This document shows, one piece after another, positions 8,080-17,930 of a stretch of DNA of 64,000 bases. The stretch lies in assembly GCF_038449125.1 (NCBI RefSeq), contig NZ_CP151800.1, forward strand, positions 344,406-408,405. The letters run 5' to 3'. Source of the stretch: Kosakonia sp. BYX6 (GTDB lineage Bacteria; Pseudomonadota; Gammaproteobacteria; Enterobacterales; Enterobacteriaceae). How positions within the stretch are numbered: the first letter of the stretch is position 1; each line of letters opens with the position of its first letter. Position numbers and translations under genes: made by a program. The notes under the pieces were generated by a model. That model had not been told where the DNA came from, made no database searches, and saw only the letters and a list, made by a program, of their open reading frames with translations.

Positions 8080-10295
8080 TCTTTGCTGCGTAACAGGCGC
8101 AGCGCGTTGGCTGTCACCAGCACCGTTGCGCCCGTATCCGCCAGCACCGCCAGCCACAGACCAGTCATTCCCAACAGCGTTGTCACCAAAAAGACCGCTT
8201 TCAACCCCAGCGCGAGAGTGATGTTCTGGCGAATGTTGCGGTGCGTGGCGCGCGCCAGGCGGATCATCTGCCCCAGACCGGTCAGCCGGTTATGGGTTAA
8301 CGCCGCATCGGCGGTTTCCAGCGCGACATCCGTGCCACTGCCCATCGCAATCCCGATTGTCGACGCTTTCATCGCCGGGGCATCGTTGATGCCATCGCCG
8401 ACCATCGCCAGCGGTGCCTGCTCATTAAGCGTGCGCACGGCCGCCACTTTATCTTCCGGCAGCAATCCGGCGCGAAAATCCAGCCCCAGTTCATGGGCAA
8501 TCGCCGCCGCTGCCCGCGGGTTATCGCCCGTCAGGATCACACCCTGGACGCCGAGCGCATGCAGTTCAGCCACCGCCGCTTTGGCGTCATCACGCAAGGT
8601 GTCCTGCAACGCCAGCGTGCCGATGACCTCATTGTCTCGCTGAACCACCACTACCGTCTGACCGTGGTTTTCCTGCTGATTAATGTTCGCCAGCATGCTG
8701 CTATCCAGCACGCCTTCAGGCAGTTTTTCGGGCGCGCTAATGCGGATTTGGCGCCCGTCGATCTGTGCTTCAATGCCTTTTCCGGCCAGCGCGCGTTGAT
8801 CCTCAGCGTGTGGAATAGTGAGCGCGCGGCGCTGGGCTTCCTGCACGATCGCCATCGCCAGCGGGTGTGTGGAACCTTGTTCAACCGCGGCACTCAGCGC
8901 CAGCAATTCTGCTTCTTCCATGCCTGCGAAGGGGGTGATAGCCGCCACTTGCGGCTTGCCAATTGTCAGCGTACCGGTTTTATCAAACGCTACCTGCTGG
9001 ATGCTGCCGAGTTGCTCCAGCGCGGCACCGCCTTTGATCAGCGCTCCGCGCCGTGCCGCCGCAGCAAGCCCGGACGTGATGGCCGCCGGGGTGGAAATCA
9101 CCAGTGCGCACGGGCAGCCAATCAACAGCAATGCCAGCCCTTTATAAATCCACTCAAGCCAGCTTGCGGAGAACAGCAACGGCGGAACCACCGCCACCAG
9201 CAGCGCCACGGCCATTATCGCCGGGGTGTAGATCCGGCTAAAGCGATCGATAAAACGCGCGATCGGTGCGCGGCGCTCTTCGGCTTCTTCAATCAATTTC
9301 AGGATGCGATCGATGGCGCTTTCGCCCGGTTTGGAAACCACTTCAAGCTGAACCAGCCGATCAACGCTGGTGGCTCCGGCCGGGACGTTCTCACCCGCGC
9401 TGCGATCGACCGGCACGGATTCTCCAGTCAACGCGCTTTCGTCAAAACTGGCAAAAGCCGACAGCAGGCGGCCATCCGCCGGTAAACGGCCACCGGCCGG
9501 CACTTCAATGGTGTCGCCTGGCTGCAATTGGCTTGCGGCAACCGTCTGGCGATCGCCGTTGCGCAGGCGCGTGGCGGTATCCGGTTTCAGCGCCATCAAC
9601 GCGCTCACACCGCGACGTGCGCGGCTGGCCGCCCAGCCTTCAAGGCGCTCGCCAATCAAAAACAGCAGCAACACCATTGCGGCTTCGGCGGTGGCACCAA
9701 TAAACAGCGCGCCGATGGCCGCCACGCTCATCAAGGTCTCAATGGCGAACCAACTGCCGCTTTTCATCAGCCGCAACGCCTGGCGGGCGATGGGCCACAA
9801 GCCGACCAGCGTGGTGGCGATAAATGCCGCCTGGCCGAAGGGATGGTTGAATTGCTCCAGTGCCCAGCTCAGCGCCATCATCACTATGAGCAAGATGATC
9901 GGCAGGTTTTCACGTAGGCGGGACGGGGCGGGAGCAGGCGTACTGTTTTCACTGCGCAACTGGTAACCCGCTTGCTGCACGGCGCGTTCCACGTGCTCAC
10001 GTACATCGTTTTGCGCCACGACAATCAGCTTTTCGGTGGCGAAAGCGACCTGCACCTGCGCGACACCGTCCACCTGGCGCACTGCGTTTTCCACTTTGCG
10101 GGCGCAGGCAGCGCAATCCATACCGGAAACAAACCAGCTAAAGCGCTCGCCCGTGGTGGTGATTTCCGGCGTGACACGGGTTTCGCCGCAATCGTCGGCG
10201 CAGCACGGCGCTTTTTTTTCTTCGACGGGACGCAGTTTGACCGCCGCGAATTGCGGGGCTTTTTTATTATTGGGTGAGGGGGTGGGAGCGGTCAT
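8076..10295 (-). CDS. zntA: ZntA, Zn(II)/Cd(II)/Pb(II)-exporting P1B-type ATPase
   Basis: ZntA is an inner-membrane heavy-metal efflux ATPase. This 739-residue protein has an N-terminal metal-binding domain with DCAAC (residues 60-64), the transmembrane CPC motif (394-396), the phosphorylation loop DKTGTLT (Asp438) and the class-typical HP dipeptide in STHPLAMA. In the extra N-terminal cysteine cluster E. coli has, as I recall, consecutive cysteines (CCCDGAC); here it reads CCADDC (residues 31-36). The gene is alone, convergent with tusA, and preceded by a near-perfect ZntR-type promoter (10334-10365), so induction by zinc, cadmium and lead through ZntR is expected. Confidence 0.97.
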   Translation of the reverse strand: MTAPTPSPNNKKAPQFAAVKLRPVEEKKAPCCADDCGETRVTPEITTTGERFSWFVSGMDCAACARKVENAVRQVDGVAQVQVAFATEKLIVVAQNDVREHVERAVQQAGYQLRSENSTPAPAPSRLRENLPIILLIVMMALSWALEQFNHPFGQAAFIATTLVGLWPIARQALRLMKSGSWFAIETLMSVAAIGALFIGATAEAAMVLLLFLIGERLEGWAASRARRGVSALMALKPDTATRLRNGDRQTVAASQLQPGDTIEVPAGGRLPADGRLLSAFASFDESALTGESVPVDRSAGENVPAGATSVDRLVQLEVVSKPGESAIDRILKLIEEAEERRAPIARFIDRFSRIYTPAIMAVALLVAVVPPLLFSASWLEWIYKGLALLLIGCPCALVISTPAAITSGLAAAARRGALIKGGAALEQLGSIQQVAFDKTGTLTIGKPQVAAITPFAGMEEAELLALSAAVEQGSTHPLAMAIVQEAQRRALTIPHAEDQRALAGKGIEAQIDGRQIRISAPEKLPEGVLDSSMLANINQQENHGQTVVVVQRDNEVIGTLALQDTLRDDAKAAVAELHALGVQGVILTGDNPRAAAAIAHELGLDFRAGLLPEDKVAAVRTLNEQAPLAMVGDGINDAPAMKASTIGIAMGSGTDVALETADAALTHNRLTGLGQMIRLARATHRNIRQNITLALGLKAVFLVTTLLGMTGLWLAVLADTGATVLVTANALRLLRSKD

Positions 10296-10333
10296 CGCAT
10301 CCTCCGGTGAATGATAATTTTCTCATTAACCGG

Positions 10334-10365
10334 AGTATGCACTCTGGAGTCGACTCCAGAGTCAA
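10334..10365 (-). promoter_or_regulatory. ZntR-type promoter/operator of zntA
   Basis: On the minus strand, TTGACT (10365-10360) and CATACT (10339-10334) are separated by 20 bp, longer than the usual 17. The spacer region holds a perfect 22-bp palindrome at 10341-10362 with arms ACTCTGGAGTC and GACTCCAGAGT. This is the arrangement known for MerR-family activators, which untwist a long spacer, and it matches the E. coli zntA operator closely. Confidence 0.93.
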
Positions 10366-10370
10366 GCCTT

Positions 10371-10997
10371 TTAAATATACAGCGAACGGACGATCAGAAA
10401 GTGCCCGGCAAAATAGCAGGCGGAGGAAATCGCGTTATCAGCGCTAAAGCGTTTACGGTAATGGCTGCCCAACCAAACAATGTTGCCGATAAGCAGCAGC
10501 GCGGTGCCAATAAATGCCGACAGCGCCTGGCCGGTGGGTCGGAAGAACCACAATTCCCCCGCCAGCCACACCATCACTAATGTCATGGCGACAAACGTGC
10601 AGACCGCCATGCGCAACTCTTCAAGTCGCGTCCAGATAACCCCCAGCAGCAGCGCACCGACAATCAGCAAGATAACTGGCAACGGCCAGAAGAAGGTGAG
10701 CGTCATTTGGCTGGCGAAATAGATGGTGTAGAGCAAGTGGGCGAGGAAAAAAGCCCCGATGGCGTACAGCAGTTTTTGCCGTGGCAGAAGGGTGAGCGCG
10801 TCGCCAACCAGTGAAGCGCACAGACCCGCTAACACCAGGTAGCTGATGGCGTCGAACATGGGTGCTTGCCAGGCCAGTAACAGCAGGAGCAAAAGGGTGA
10901 CGGGTTTAAAAACCCAACGTTGCCAGACCGGGCCGCGGTACGAAGCGTCGACATATAACCAACCGGAAAAGCAGACAGCAATAAATGACCACAGCAT
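10371..10997 (-). CDS. yhhN: YhhN/TMEM86-family membrane protein (lysoplasmalogenase-like)
   Basis: This is a 208-residue polytopic inner-membrane protein of the YhhN family, which includes the mammalian lysoplasmalogenase TMEM86B. Seven to eight hydrophobic segments can be seen. The family motif around [10 protein letters not shown] and the start [20 protein letters not shown] agree with E. coli YhhN, also 208 residues. Its enzymatic role in bacteria is not settled. The stop lies only a few bases from the zntA promoter. The gene yhhM, which separates yhhN from yhhL in E. coli, is absent here. Confidence 0.93.
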   Translation of the reverse strand: MLWSFIAVCFSGWLYVDASYRGPVWQRWVFKPVTLLLLLLLAWQAPMFDAISYLVLAGLCASLVGDALTLLPRQKLLYAIGAFFLAHLLYTIYFASQMTLTFFWPLPVILLIVGALLLGVIWTRLEELRMAVCTFVAMTLVMVWLAGELWFFRPTGQALSAFIGTALLLIGNIVWLGSHYRKRFSADNAISSACYFAGHFLIVRSLYI

Positions 10998-11119
10998 AAT
11001 TAAGTCCCTGTATCTGTTATTGTTGCGTAAATCTCACTTACTCAGTGTAGTGGCGAGAAAAGGGGGATGACAATGCAATCTCCCCCTTTAGTGGCGCAAT
11101 TCCGCTTTTTCTGACTGGC

Positions 11120-11395
11120 TTACTTCTTCGCTTTCAGCTTTTTCTGCCAGATAAGCAGCTCAAAAACACCGAACAGGAAAACGCGAATCTGCTCGGCTTT
11201 GCTCATTTGCGGGCCGTCTTTCGGCAGCGCGGTTTTCAGCATGGTGGCCTGCAACGCGTGCATAAACACGGTAAAGACGAGGGCGACATTAACGAAAATA
11301 TTCAACGGGCGTGGAAACGGTTTGATCAGATTTAAAATCAGAAAGGCCCAGATACAGAGCATCATCAGACGCCCCAAATTAATCAGCAGCGGCAT
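11120..11395 (-). CDS. yhhL: YhhL, DUF1145 small inner-membrane protein
   Basis: This is a 91-residue protein with two hydrophobic helices and a basic C-terminus (KKLKAKK); the family is DUF1145 and its function is unknown. The start MPLLINLGRLMML at 11395 gives the family length (89 in E. coli); upstream in-frame codons belong to the rsmD overlap. It begins 17 bp inside the 3' end of rsmD and is probably co-transcribed with it. Confidence 0.92.
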   Translation of the reverse strand: MPLLINLGRLMMLCIWAFLILNLIKPFPRPLNIFVNVALVFTVFMHALQATMLKTALPKDGPQMSKAEQIRVFLFGVFELLIWQKKLKAKK

Positions 11396-11981
11396 GCTTC
11401 TCTCCTTGTGCTTCGCGGTGATACAAACGATACGCCACCTGGCCCGCGACTTTTTCCCGGTGTAATTGCCAGTGCGCAGGCACTGGCGGTAAGCCATTTT
11501 CAACTTCGCTTTCTATATAGACTAGCGCGTCATCCGCGAGCCAGCCGTTGTTTTCCAGCAAACGCACGGTCTCTTCCAGCATGCCTTTGCGAAACGGCGG
11601 ATCGATAAACACAATGCTGTGCGGCGTGCCTGTTCCGGCTAAAAAGGTCAGCGTATTGGTGTTAACCACTTTTGCATTGCTGACTTTTAGCGTCGCCAGA
11701 TTCTGCTGTAACTGTTGTGCGACGCTGCGTTCCATTTCTAACAAGGTCGCGCTGGCGGCGTAGCGGGAAAGCGCTTCCAGCCCTAATGCGCCGCTTCCGG
11801 CGAAGCAATCAAGGCAGTGGGCGTCGACCATTGACGGTGCCAGCCAGTTAAATAAGGTTTCACGCACACGATCGGTGGTCGGGCGCAGGCCAGGGCTGTC
11901 GGGAACCGGTAATTTTCGGCCCCGCCACTGCCCGCCAATAATACGTATTTGCCCGCTGGCTGCACGGTTGGGTTTCTTCAT
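11379..11981 (-). CDS. rsmD: RsmD, 16S rRNA (guanine966-N2)-methyltransferase
   Basis: RsmD methylates G966 of 16S rRNA in the assembled 30S subunit, using S-adenosylmethionine. The Rossmann methyltransferase motif I is FAGSGALGLE, and the catalytic N6/N2-type motif IV is DPPF in VFIDPPFRKG. From the ATG at 11981 (MKKPNRAASG) the protein has 200 residues against 198 in E. coli. A start 7 codons upstream at 12002 is also open and has a weak ribosome site. The gene is divergent from ftsY and overlaps yhhL, as in E. coli. Confidence 0.95.
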   Translation of the reverse strand: MKKPNRAASGQIRIIGGQWRGRKLPVPDSPGLRPTTDRVRETLFNWLAPSMVDAHCLDCFAGSGALGLEALSRYAASATLLEMERSVAQQLQQNLATLKVSNAKVVNTNTLTFLAGTGTPHSIVFIDPPFRKGMLEETVRLLENNGWLADDALVYIESEVENGLPPVPAHWQLHREKVAGQVAYRLYHREAQGEKHAAAD

Positions 11982-12171
11982 TGTCATCGCTTTGCTCATC
12001 ATTTCGGCCTGCTATTCTAGCGGTCTGATGAGTGACGTTAAACCCTAATCCTCAGGCCGTGATGCGCGTTCAGGAAAGTGGTAGACTATCCGACTAATTC
12101 ACAAATGATTTCAGTCCTGGTCGAGCGAACAGGCTGCGCCATAGAATCAACAGCGAGGAGTGTGGTCGCCA

Positions 12172-13566
12172 ATGGCAAATGAAAAGAAACGTGGCTTTTT
12201 TTCCTGGCTGGGCTTTGGGCAGAAAGAGCAGGCCGATGAGGCGCAATCTGAACAGCAAAATGTGACAGAACAGCCGGTTGAAGAAACACCGGTTGTTGAA
12301 CCTGTTGCCGACAGCGAAAAATTCGCCGAAGAGGTTGTTGAAGTCAGCGAACAACTGGCGCACGAAGAAGAGGTGCAGCCGGAACCGGAAGCGGTTGTTG
12401 TTGAAGAAACACCTGTTGCCATTGAGCATGAAGAGCTGCCGCTGCCGGAAGAGGTTATCGAGCAGGAACCTGGCGCGGAAGAGTGGTTGGCAGAAGCTGA
12501 ACCGCTAGAAGAGCTGGTTTATGAAGAAGACGCGCCGCTGAGCGACGAAGAGCTGGACGCGCAGGCGTTGGCCGCTGAAGCCGCAGAAGAAGCGGTGATG
12601 GTTGTGCCGGAGGAAGAGACAGCACAAGAGCAAGAGAAACCGACTAAAGAGGGTTTCTTTGCGCGTTTAAAACGTAGTCTTCTGAAAACCAAAGAAAATC
12701 TCGGTTCCGGATTTATCAGTCTGTTCCGCGGCAAAAAGATCGACGATGATCTGTTTGAAGAGTTGGAAGAGCAACTGCTGATTGCCGATGTCGGCGTGGA
12801 AACCACGCGCAAAATCATCACCAATTTGACGGAAGGCGCGAGCCGCAAGCAACTGCGTGACGCCGAAGCGTTGTACGGTCTGCTAAAAGATGAGATGAGC
12901 GATATCCTCGCGAAAGTGGATGAGCCGCTGAATATTGAAGGCAAAACCCCGTTTGTTATTTTGATGGTCGGTGTTAATGGCGTGGGTAAAACCACTACCA
13001 TTGGTAAGCTGGCGCGTCAATTTGAACAGCAGGGCAAATCGGTAATGTTGGCGGCGGGCGATACCTTTCGCGCGGCGGCGGTTGAGCAGCTTCAGGTTTG
13101 GGGCCAGCGCAACGACATTCCGGTGATTGCTCAGCATACCGGTGCGGATTCCGCCTCGGTCATTTTTGATGCTATCCAGGCGGCGAAAGCGCGCAATGTG
13201 GATGTGCTGATTGCAGATACCGCCGGTCGTCTGCAAAACAAAGCGCACCTGATGGAAGAGCTGAAAAAAATTGTGCGTGTGATGAAGAAGCTGGACGAAG
13301 ACGCGCCGCATGAAGTGATGCTCACTATCGATGCCAGCACCGGGCAAAATGCGATAAGCCAGGCCAAACTGTTCCACGAAGCGGTAAGTTTGACCGGTAT
13401 TACGCTGACCAAGCTTGACGGCACCGCGAAAGGCGGCGTTATTTTCTCAGTGGCGGATCAGTTTGGCATTCCTATCCGCTACATTGGTGTCGGCGAACGT
13501 ATAGAGGATTTGCGTCCGTTTAACGCGGGCGATTTTATAGAGGCGCTTTTTGCCCGAGAGGATTAA
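12172..13566 (+). CDS. ftsY: FtsY, signal recognition particle receptor GTPase
   Basis: FtsY receives SRP-bound ribosomes at the inner membrane and hands them to the Sec translocon. The 464-residue protein starts MANEKKRGFFSWLG, a basic lipid-binding segment. A long, very acidic A domain full of E/V/P follows (to about residue 155), then the NG domain with the P-loop GVNGVGKTTT (267-276), DTAGR (349-353) and TKLDGT (413-418). The A domain is about 30 residues shorter than in E. coli, and this region is known to vary. A GTG 12 bp upstream is in frame but unlikely. It is first in the ftsY-ftsE-ftsX operon, with 2 bp before ftsE. Confidence 0.97.
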   Translation: MANEKKRGFFSWLGFGQKEQADEAQSEQQNVTEQPVEETPVVEPVADSEKFAEEVVEVSEQLAHEEEVQPEPEAVVVEETPVAIEHEELPLPEEVIEQEPGAEEWLAEAEPLEELVYEEDAPLSDEELDAQALAAEAAEEAVMVVPEEETAQEQEKPTKEGFFARLKRSLLKTKENLGSGFISLFRGKKIDDDLFEELEEQLLIADVGVETTRKIITNLTEGASRKQLRDAEALYGLLKDEMSDILAKVDEPLNIEGKTPFVILMVGVNGVGKTTTIGKLARQFEQQGKSVMLAAGDTFRAAAVEQLQVWGQRNDIPVIAQHTGADSASVIFDAIQAAKARNVDVLIADTAGRLQNKAHLMEELKKIVRVMKKLDEDAPHEVMLTIDASTGQNAISQAKLFHEAVSLTGITLTKLDGTAKGGVIFSVADQFGIPIRYIGVGERIEDLRPFNAGDFIEALFARED

Positions 13567-13568
13567 CA

Positions 13569-14237
13569 ATGATTCGCTTTGAACATGTCAGCAAAGCCTA
13601 TCTCGGTGGGAGACAAGCGTTGCAGGGGGTAACTTTCCACCTGCAACAGGGCGAGATGGCCTTTCTGACCGGGCATTCCGGCGCGGGGAAAAGTACCCTG
13701 CTGAAGCTTATCTGTGGGATTGAACGGCCAAGTGCCGGGAAAATCCTGTTCAGCGGCCATGATATTACCCGCCTGAAAAACCGGGAAGTGCCGTTTTTGC
13801 GCCGGCAAATTGGCATGATTTTCCAGGATCACCATCTGTTGATGGACAGGACGGTGTTCGATAACGTGGCGATCCCGCTGATCATCGCGGGCGCAAGCGG
13901 TGACGACATCCGCCGTCGCGTGTCGGCGGCGCTGGATAAAGTCGGGCTGCTCGACAAAGCGAAAAGCTTCCCGATCCAACTTTCCGGCGGTGAACAACAG
14001 CGCGTTGGCATTGCCCGCGCGGTCGTGAATAAGCCAGCGGTTTTGTTGGCGGATGAACCGACCGGTAACCTGGATGACGCATTGTCTGAAGGGATTTTAC
14101 GTCTGTTTGAGGAGTTTAACCGCGTTGGGGTGACGGTGCTGATGGCGACGCACGATCTGGGGCTGATTTCCCGTCGTTCGTACCGCATGCTGAGCCTGAG
14201 CGACGGCCATTTGCATGGAGGCCTGGCGGGTGAATAA
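13569..14237 (+). CDS. ftsE: FtsE, cell-division ABC ATPase
   Basis: FtsE is the cytoplasmic ATPase of the FtsEX complex, which links the Z ring to periplasmic EnvC and so turns on septal amidases. The 222 residues match E. coli exactly in length. Walker A is GHSGAGKS (35-42), the signature is LSGGEQQR (138-145), and Walker B ends in DE (162-163, ADEPTGNLD). It overlaps ftsX by 8 bp, consistent with coupled translation of the two subunits. Confidence 0.97.
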   Translation: MIRFEHVSKAYLGGRQALQGVTFHLQQGEMAFLTGHSGAGKSTLLKLICGIERPSAGKILFSGHDITRLKNREVPFLRRQIGMIFQDHHLLMDRTVFDNVAIPLIIAGASGDDIRRRVSAALDKVGLLDKAKSFPIQLSGGEQQRVGIARAVVNKPAVLLADEPTGNLDDALSEGILRLFEEFNRVGVTVLMATHDLGLISRRSYRMLSLSDGHLHGGLAGE

Positions 14238-15288
14238 GCGCGACGCACTAAACCACATTCGGCAATTCGGCAATCGATTTGACCGTTTTCGTAAACCGTC
14301 ATCGTCCTCGGGCGATGGCAATCGCAGCGCGCCTCGCCGTAGCAAAGCGGTGACTCGCGCGCCTTCGCGTAAAACCAATGTCTTTAACGAACAAGTGCGT
14401 TATGCCTGGCATGGCGCATTACAGGATCTGAAAAGCAAACCGCTGGCGACGTTCCTGACGGTGATGGTTATCGCCATTTCCCTGACGCTGCCAAGCGTTT
14501 GCTACATGGTTTACAAAAACGTTAATCAGGCGGCATCGCAGTATTATCCGTCGCCGCAAATCACCGTCTATTTCGACAAAGCGCTGGATGACAACGCCGC
14601 TCAGCAGGTTGTTGGGCAGCTTCAGTCCGAACAGGGCGTGGAAAAGGTCAATTATCTTTCCCGCGAAGATGCGCTCGGCGAGTTTCGCAACTGGTCTGGT
14701 TTTGGCGGCGCGTTAGATATGCTGGAGGAAAACCCGCTGCCTGCCGTGGCGGTTGTGGTGCCAAAACTCGATTTCCAGAGCACGGATTCATTGAATACGC
14801 TGCGCGATCGCATCACCCGAATTCAAGGTATTGATGAAGTGCGCATGGACGACAGCTGGTTTGCGCGTCTGGCATCGTTGACCGGGCTGGTGGGGCGCGT
14901 CTCCGCAATGATTGGCGTATTGATGGTTGCCGCCGTGTTCCTGGTGATCGGCAACAGCGTGCGGCTGAGTATTTTTGCGCGTCGCGACAGCATTAATGTG
15001 CAGAAACTGATTGGCGCCACGGATGGATTTATCCTGCGCCCCTTCCTGTATGGCGGTGCACTGCTGGGTTTCTCTGGCGCGTTCCTGTCGTTGATTTTGT
15101 CCGAGATTCTGGTAATGCGCTTGTCATCCGCGGTAACGGAAGTGGCTAAGGTGTTCGGTACGCAGTTTGAGCTAAGCGGGTTGTCGTTCGACGAATGTCT
15201 GCTGCTGCTATTAGTATGCTCAATGATTGGTTGGATCGCGGCCTGGCTGGCGACCGTTCAACATTTACGTCACTTTACTCCGGATTAA
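14230..15288 (+). CDS. ftsX: FtsX, cell-division ABC membrane subunit
   Basis: FtsX is the membrane subunit of FtsEX. It has a cytoplasmic N-terminus, four transmembrane helices and a large periplasmic loop that recruits EnvC. The start is a GTG at 14230 inside the end of ftsE, giving 352 residues, identical in length to E. coli; the frame is open slightly further upstream but that part belongs to ftsE. The first helix follows FATFLTV-like sequence near residue 75, and the C-terminal region has three helices ending in QHLRHFTPD. Confidence 0.97.
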   Translation: MNKRDALNHIRQFGNRFDRFRKPSSSSGDGNRSAPRRSKAVTRAPSRKTNVFNEQVRYAWHGALQDLKSKPLATFLTVMVIAISLTLPSVCYMVYKNVNQAASQYYPSPQITVYFDKALDDNAAQQVVGQLQSEQGVEKVNYLSREDALGEFRNWSGFGGALDMLEENPLPAVAVVVPKLDFQSTDSLNTLRDRITRIQGIDEVRMDDSWFARLASLTGLVGRVSAMIGVLMVAAVFLVIGNSVRLSIFARRDSINVQKLIGATDGFILRPFLYGGALLGFSGAFLSLILSEILVMRLSSAVTEVAKVFGTQFELSGLSFDECLLLLLVCSMIGWIAAWLATVQHLRHFTPD

Positions 15289-15408
15289 AAAATCTTTGGT
15301 ATACTCTTTCTCTGCACGTGAAGTATTCCCGTTGCAGGGAAAGCGTACTACCACTTCTGACGTTCCTTGCTTCGGTTTATCATCCTTATGTCACAATTTG
15401 TGCGTAAT

Positions 15409-15455
15409 TTATTCACAACCCGACAGGGAACTTGTGGATAAAATCACTGTCTGAT
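15409..15455 (+). promoter_or_regulatory. rpoH control region: two DnaA boxes and a sigma-E-type promoter
   Basis: Two matches to the DnaA box TTATNCACA are present: TTATTCACA on the plus strand (15409-15417) and TTATCCACA on the minus strand (15433-15441). Between and over them, GAACTT (15428-15433), 16 bp and TCTGAT (15450-15455) form a sigma-E-type promoter like rpoH P3 of E. coli. DnaA repression and RpoE activation of rpoH are known in E. coli; the conserved sites suggest the same here. Additional sigma-70 promoters are expected further upstream but were not assigned. Confidence 0.8.
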
Positions 15456-15555
15456 AAAACTGTGAATGCTATTCTCGTTGCTCAAAAGCGCTGGCATGTT
15501 TGTTGCCTGATGGGGACAGACCGCCGCCAGTCGAAAGTGAATTGAGAGGATTTGA

Positions 15556-16413
15556 ATGACCAAAGAAATGCAAACTTTAGCTTTAGCCCCTGTTGGCAAC
15601 CTGGAATCTTACGTCCGGGCCGCTAACGCATGGCCGATGTTGACGGCTGATGAAGAGCGGGCACTGGCTGAAAAGCTGCATTACCAGGGCGATCTGGAAG
15701 CAGCGAAAAAGCTGATTCTGTCTCACCTGCGCTTTGTTGTTCATATTGCTCGTAACTACTCGGGCTATGGTCTGCCGCAGGCGGATCTCATCCAGGAAGG
15801 AAATATCGGCCTGATGAAAGCCGTACGTCGCTTCAACCCTGAAGTCGGTGTGCGTCTGGTTTCCTTCGCCGTGCACTGGATCAAGGCTGAGATCCACGAG
15901 TATGTGTTGCGCAACTGGCGTATCGTAAAAGTCGCGACCACCAAAGCACAGCGTAAGCTGTTCTTTAACCTGCGCAAAGCCAAGCAGCGTTTAGGCTGGT
16001 TTAACCAGGATGAAGTGGAAATGGTTGCTCGCGAACTGGGCGTAACCAGCAAAGATGTGCGTGAAATGGAATCGCGTATGGCGGCTCAGGACATGACTTT
16101 CGATATGTCTTCTGACGACGATGCGCAGGACAGCCAGCCGATGGCACCGGTGCTCTACTTACAGGATAAATCGTCTAACTTTGCCGATGGCATTGAAGAT
16201 GATAACTGGGAAGAGCAGGCGGCCAATAAGCTGACTGATGCGATGAAAGGGCTCGATGAACGTAGCCAACAAATCATCCGCGCCCGTTGGCTGGACGAAG
16301 ATAACAAGTCCACGCTACAAGAACTGGCCGACCGTTACGGCGTTTCTGCCGAACGTGTGCGACAGCTCGAAAAGAACGCGATGAAAAAACTGCGCGCCGC
16401 TATTGAAGCGTAA
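15556..16413 (+). CDS. rpoH: RpoH, heat-shock sigma factor sigma-32
   Basis: Sigma-32 directs RNA polymerase to heat-shock promoters. The 285-residue protein has sigma-70 regions 2-4, the RpoH box QRKLFFNLR at 132-140 (its E. coli position) and the C-terminal helix-turn-helix [15 protein letters not shown] good ribosome site (GAGGAT) precedes the ATG. In E. coli the 5' mRNA folds into a heat-opened thermometer and the protein is turned over by FtsH and DnaK; both are inferred here from conservation. It lies 267 bp after ftsX behind its own promoters and ends in an intrinsic terminator. Confidence 0.97.
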   Translation: MTKEMQTLALAPVGNLESYVRAANAWPMLTADEERALAEKLHYQGDLEAAKKLILSHLRFVVHIARNYSGYGLPQADLIQEGNIGLMKAVRRFNPEVGVRLVSFAVHWIKAEIHEYVLRNWRIVKVATTKAQRKLFFNLRKAKQRLGWFNQDEVEMVARELGVTSKDVREMESRMAAQDMTFDMSSDDDAQDSQPMAPVLYLQDKSSNFADGIEDDNWEEQAANKLTDAMKGLDERSQQIIRARWLDEDNKSTLQELADRYGVSAERVRQLEKNAMKKLRAAIEA

Positions 16414-16429
16414 GCGTTTGCAGTAACTA

Positions 16430-16461
16430 AGCCGGGTCAGCGCAAGCTCACCCGGCTTTTT
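16430..16461 (+). terminator. Intrinsic terminator of rpoH
   Basis: The stem AGCCGGGT (16430-16437) pairs with ACCCGGCT (16450-16457) and is followed by a T run, 16 bp after the rpoH stop. Confidence 0.88.
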
Positions 16462-16636
16462 GTTGCCTGATTTATCCTGCCGAAAATAATCTTTTAGCCT
16501 TCTGGCTTCTGTCACATCGCGAGAGTAAAGCTGTCCTGTCGGAGAGCTTCCGCTTGCGCGAGACTGAGTGAAACAGCGCATTGCCAAAGGCGCTATATAC
16601 TTGGTATGCGGGCACACACAGACAGGGGACAATAAG

Positions 16637-17902
16637 GTGAAAAATAACGAATTACATCAGCGCCGTTTACAGGCGACGCCGCGCGGGATTGGGGTGATGT
16701 GTGGTTTTTACGCTGAGAAAGCGGAAAACGCCACGCTATGGGATGTGGAAGGCAACGAGGTCATCGATTTCGCCGCCGGGATTGCGGTACTCAACACCGG
16801 GCATCGGCATCCGAAAGTGATGGCGGCGGTAGAAAAACAACTCCAGGCATTCACACATACCGCGTACCAAATTGTTCCTTACGAAAGCTATGTTTCACTG
16901 GCCGAGCGCATTAACGAACGCGTTCCGGTCGAAGGTCCGGCGAAAACCGCTTTCTTCTCAACGGGTGCGGAAGCGGTGGAAAATGCCGTCAAAATCGCCC
17001 GCGCCTACACCAAACGTCCCGGCATTATCACCTTCGGCGGCGGTTTCCACGGCCGTACATTTATGACCATGGCACTGACAGGCAAAGTTGCGCCATACAA
17101 AATCGGCTTCGGCCCGTTTCCCGGTTCGATTTACCACGCGCAATACCCGAATGCACTGCACGGTGTCAGCACTGACGACGCGATGAAAAGCCTGGAGCGG
17201 ATCTTTAAAGCGGATATCGCGGTGGATCAAGTCGCGGCCATTTTGCTGGAGCCGGTACAGGGCGAAGGCGGTTTCAACGTGGCGCCGGCAGATTTTATGC
17301 AAGCGCTGCGTAAGCTGTGCGATGACCACGGCATTCTGTTGATCATTGATGAAGTGCAGAGCGGTTTTGCCCGTACCGGCAAACTGTTTGCCAGCGAGTA
17401 TTACGATGTGAAGCCGGATCTGATCACCATGGCAAAAAGCCTTGCGGGTGGTTTGCCGCTGTCGGCTGTTGCCGGGCGTGCGGACGTGATGGATGCGCCT
17501 GCGCCGGGCGGGCTTGGCGGCACCTATGCGGGTAACCCGCTGGCGGTCGCGGCGGCGCATGCAGTGCTTGATGTTATCGAAGAAGAAAACCTGTGCGAAC
17601 GCGCCAACCAATTGGGCAAACACTTGGTTGAGGTGTTGACCCATGCCAAAGCGCAATGTCCATATATCGCGGAAATCCGCGCGCAGGGTTCGATGGTGGC
17701 GGTGGAGTTTAACGATCCGCAAACTGGCGCGCCATCACCGGAATTTACCAGGCAAGTTCAGGACAAAGCGCTGGCAGCCGGGCTGTTGTTACTCAGTTGC
17801 GGCGTTTACGGCAACGTCATCCGTTTCCTCTATCCTTTGACCATTCCGGAAGTTCAATTCCGAAAAGCGCTGGATATTATCCACCAGTCGCTGACCCGCT
17901 AA
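16637..17902 (+). CDS. PuuE-like 4-aminobutyrate transaminase (class III aminotransferase)
   Basis: This is a PLP-dependent class III aminotransferase, likely converting 4-aminobutyrate and 2-oxoglutarate to succinic semialdehyde and glutamate. From the GTG at 16637 (GGGG ribosome site 10 bases upstream) it has 421 residues, the length of PuuE, and its N-terminus VKNNELHQRRLQATPRG resembles PuuE more than GabT. The PLP lysine is Lys267 in TMAKSLAGG, and the cofactor-binding ASP/GLU region is IIDEVQSGFARTG. The other putrescine (puu) genes are not nearby; it sits alone between rpoH and livJ, a place where E. coli K-12 has no such gene. Substrate preference is therefore inferred from similarity only. 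Confidence 0.85.
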   Translation: MKNNELHQRRLQATPRGIGVMCGFYAEKAENATLWDVEGNEVIDFAAGIAVLNTGHRHPKVMAAVEKQLQAFTHTAYQIVPYESYVSLAERINERVPVEGPAKTAFFSTGAEAVENAVKIARAYTKRPGIITFGGGFHGRTFMTMALTGKVAPYKIGFGPFPGSIYHAQYPNALHGVSTDDAMKSLERIFKADIAVDQVAAILLEPVQGEGGFNVAPADFMQALRKLCDDHGILLIIDEVQSGFARTGKLFASEYYDVKPDLITMAKSLAGGLPLSAVAGRADVMDAPAPGGLGGTYAGNPLAVAAAHAVLDVIEEENLCERANQLGKHLVEVLTHAKAQCPYIAEIRAQGSMVAVEFNDPQTGAPSPEFTRQVQDKALAAGLLLLSCGVYGNVIRFLYPLTIPEVQFRKALDIIHQSLTR

Positions 17903-17908
17903 TTATTC

Positions 17909-17930
17909 AGCCGCCTTATGGGCGGCTTTC
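17909..17930 (+). terminator. Probable terminator of the PuuE-like gene
   Basis: AGCCGCC (17909-17915), loop TTATG and GGCGGCT (17921-17927) form a hairpin 7 bp after the stop. The following T stretch is short and interrupted, so termination may be partial. Confidence 0.65.

Noticed and set aside
8493..9485. 330-codon open frame on the plus strand across zntA
   Set aside because: It lies wholly antisense to a well-supported ZntA gene and its translation has no family pattern; long shadow frames are common in GC-rich coding DNA.
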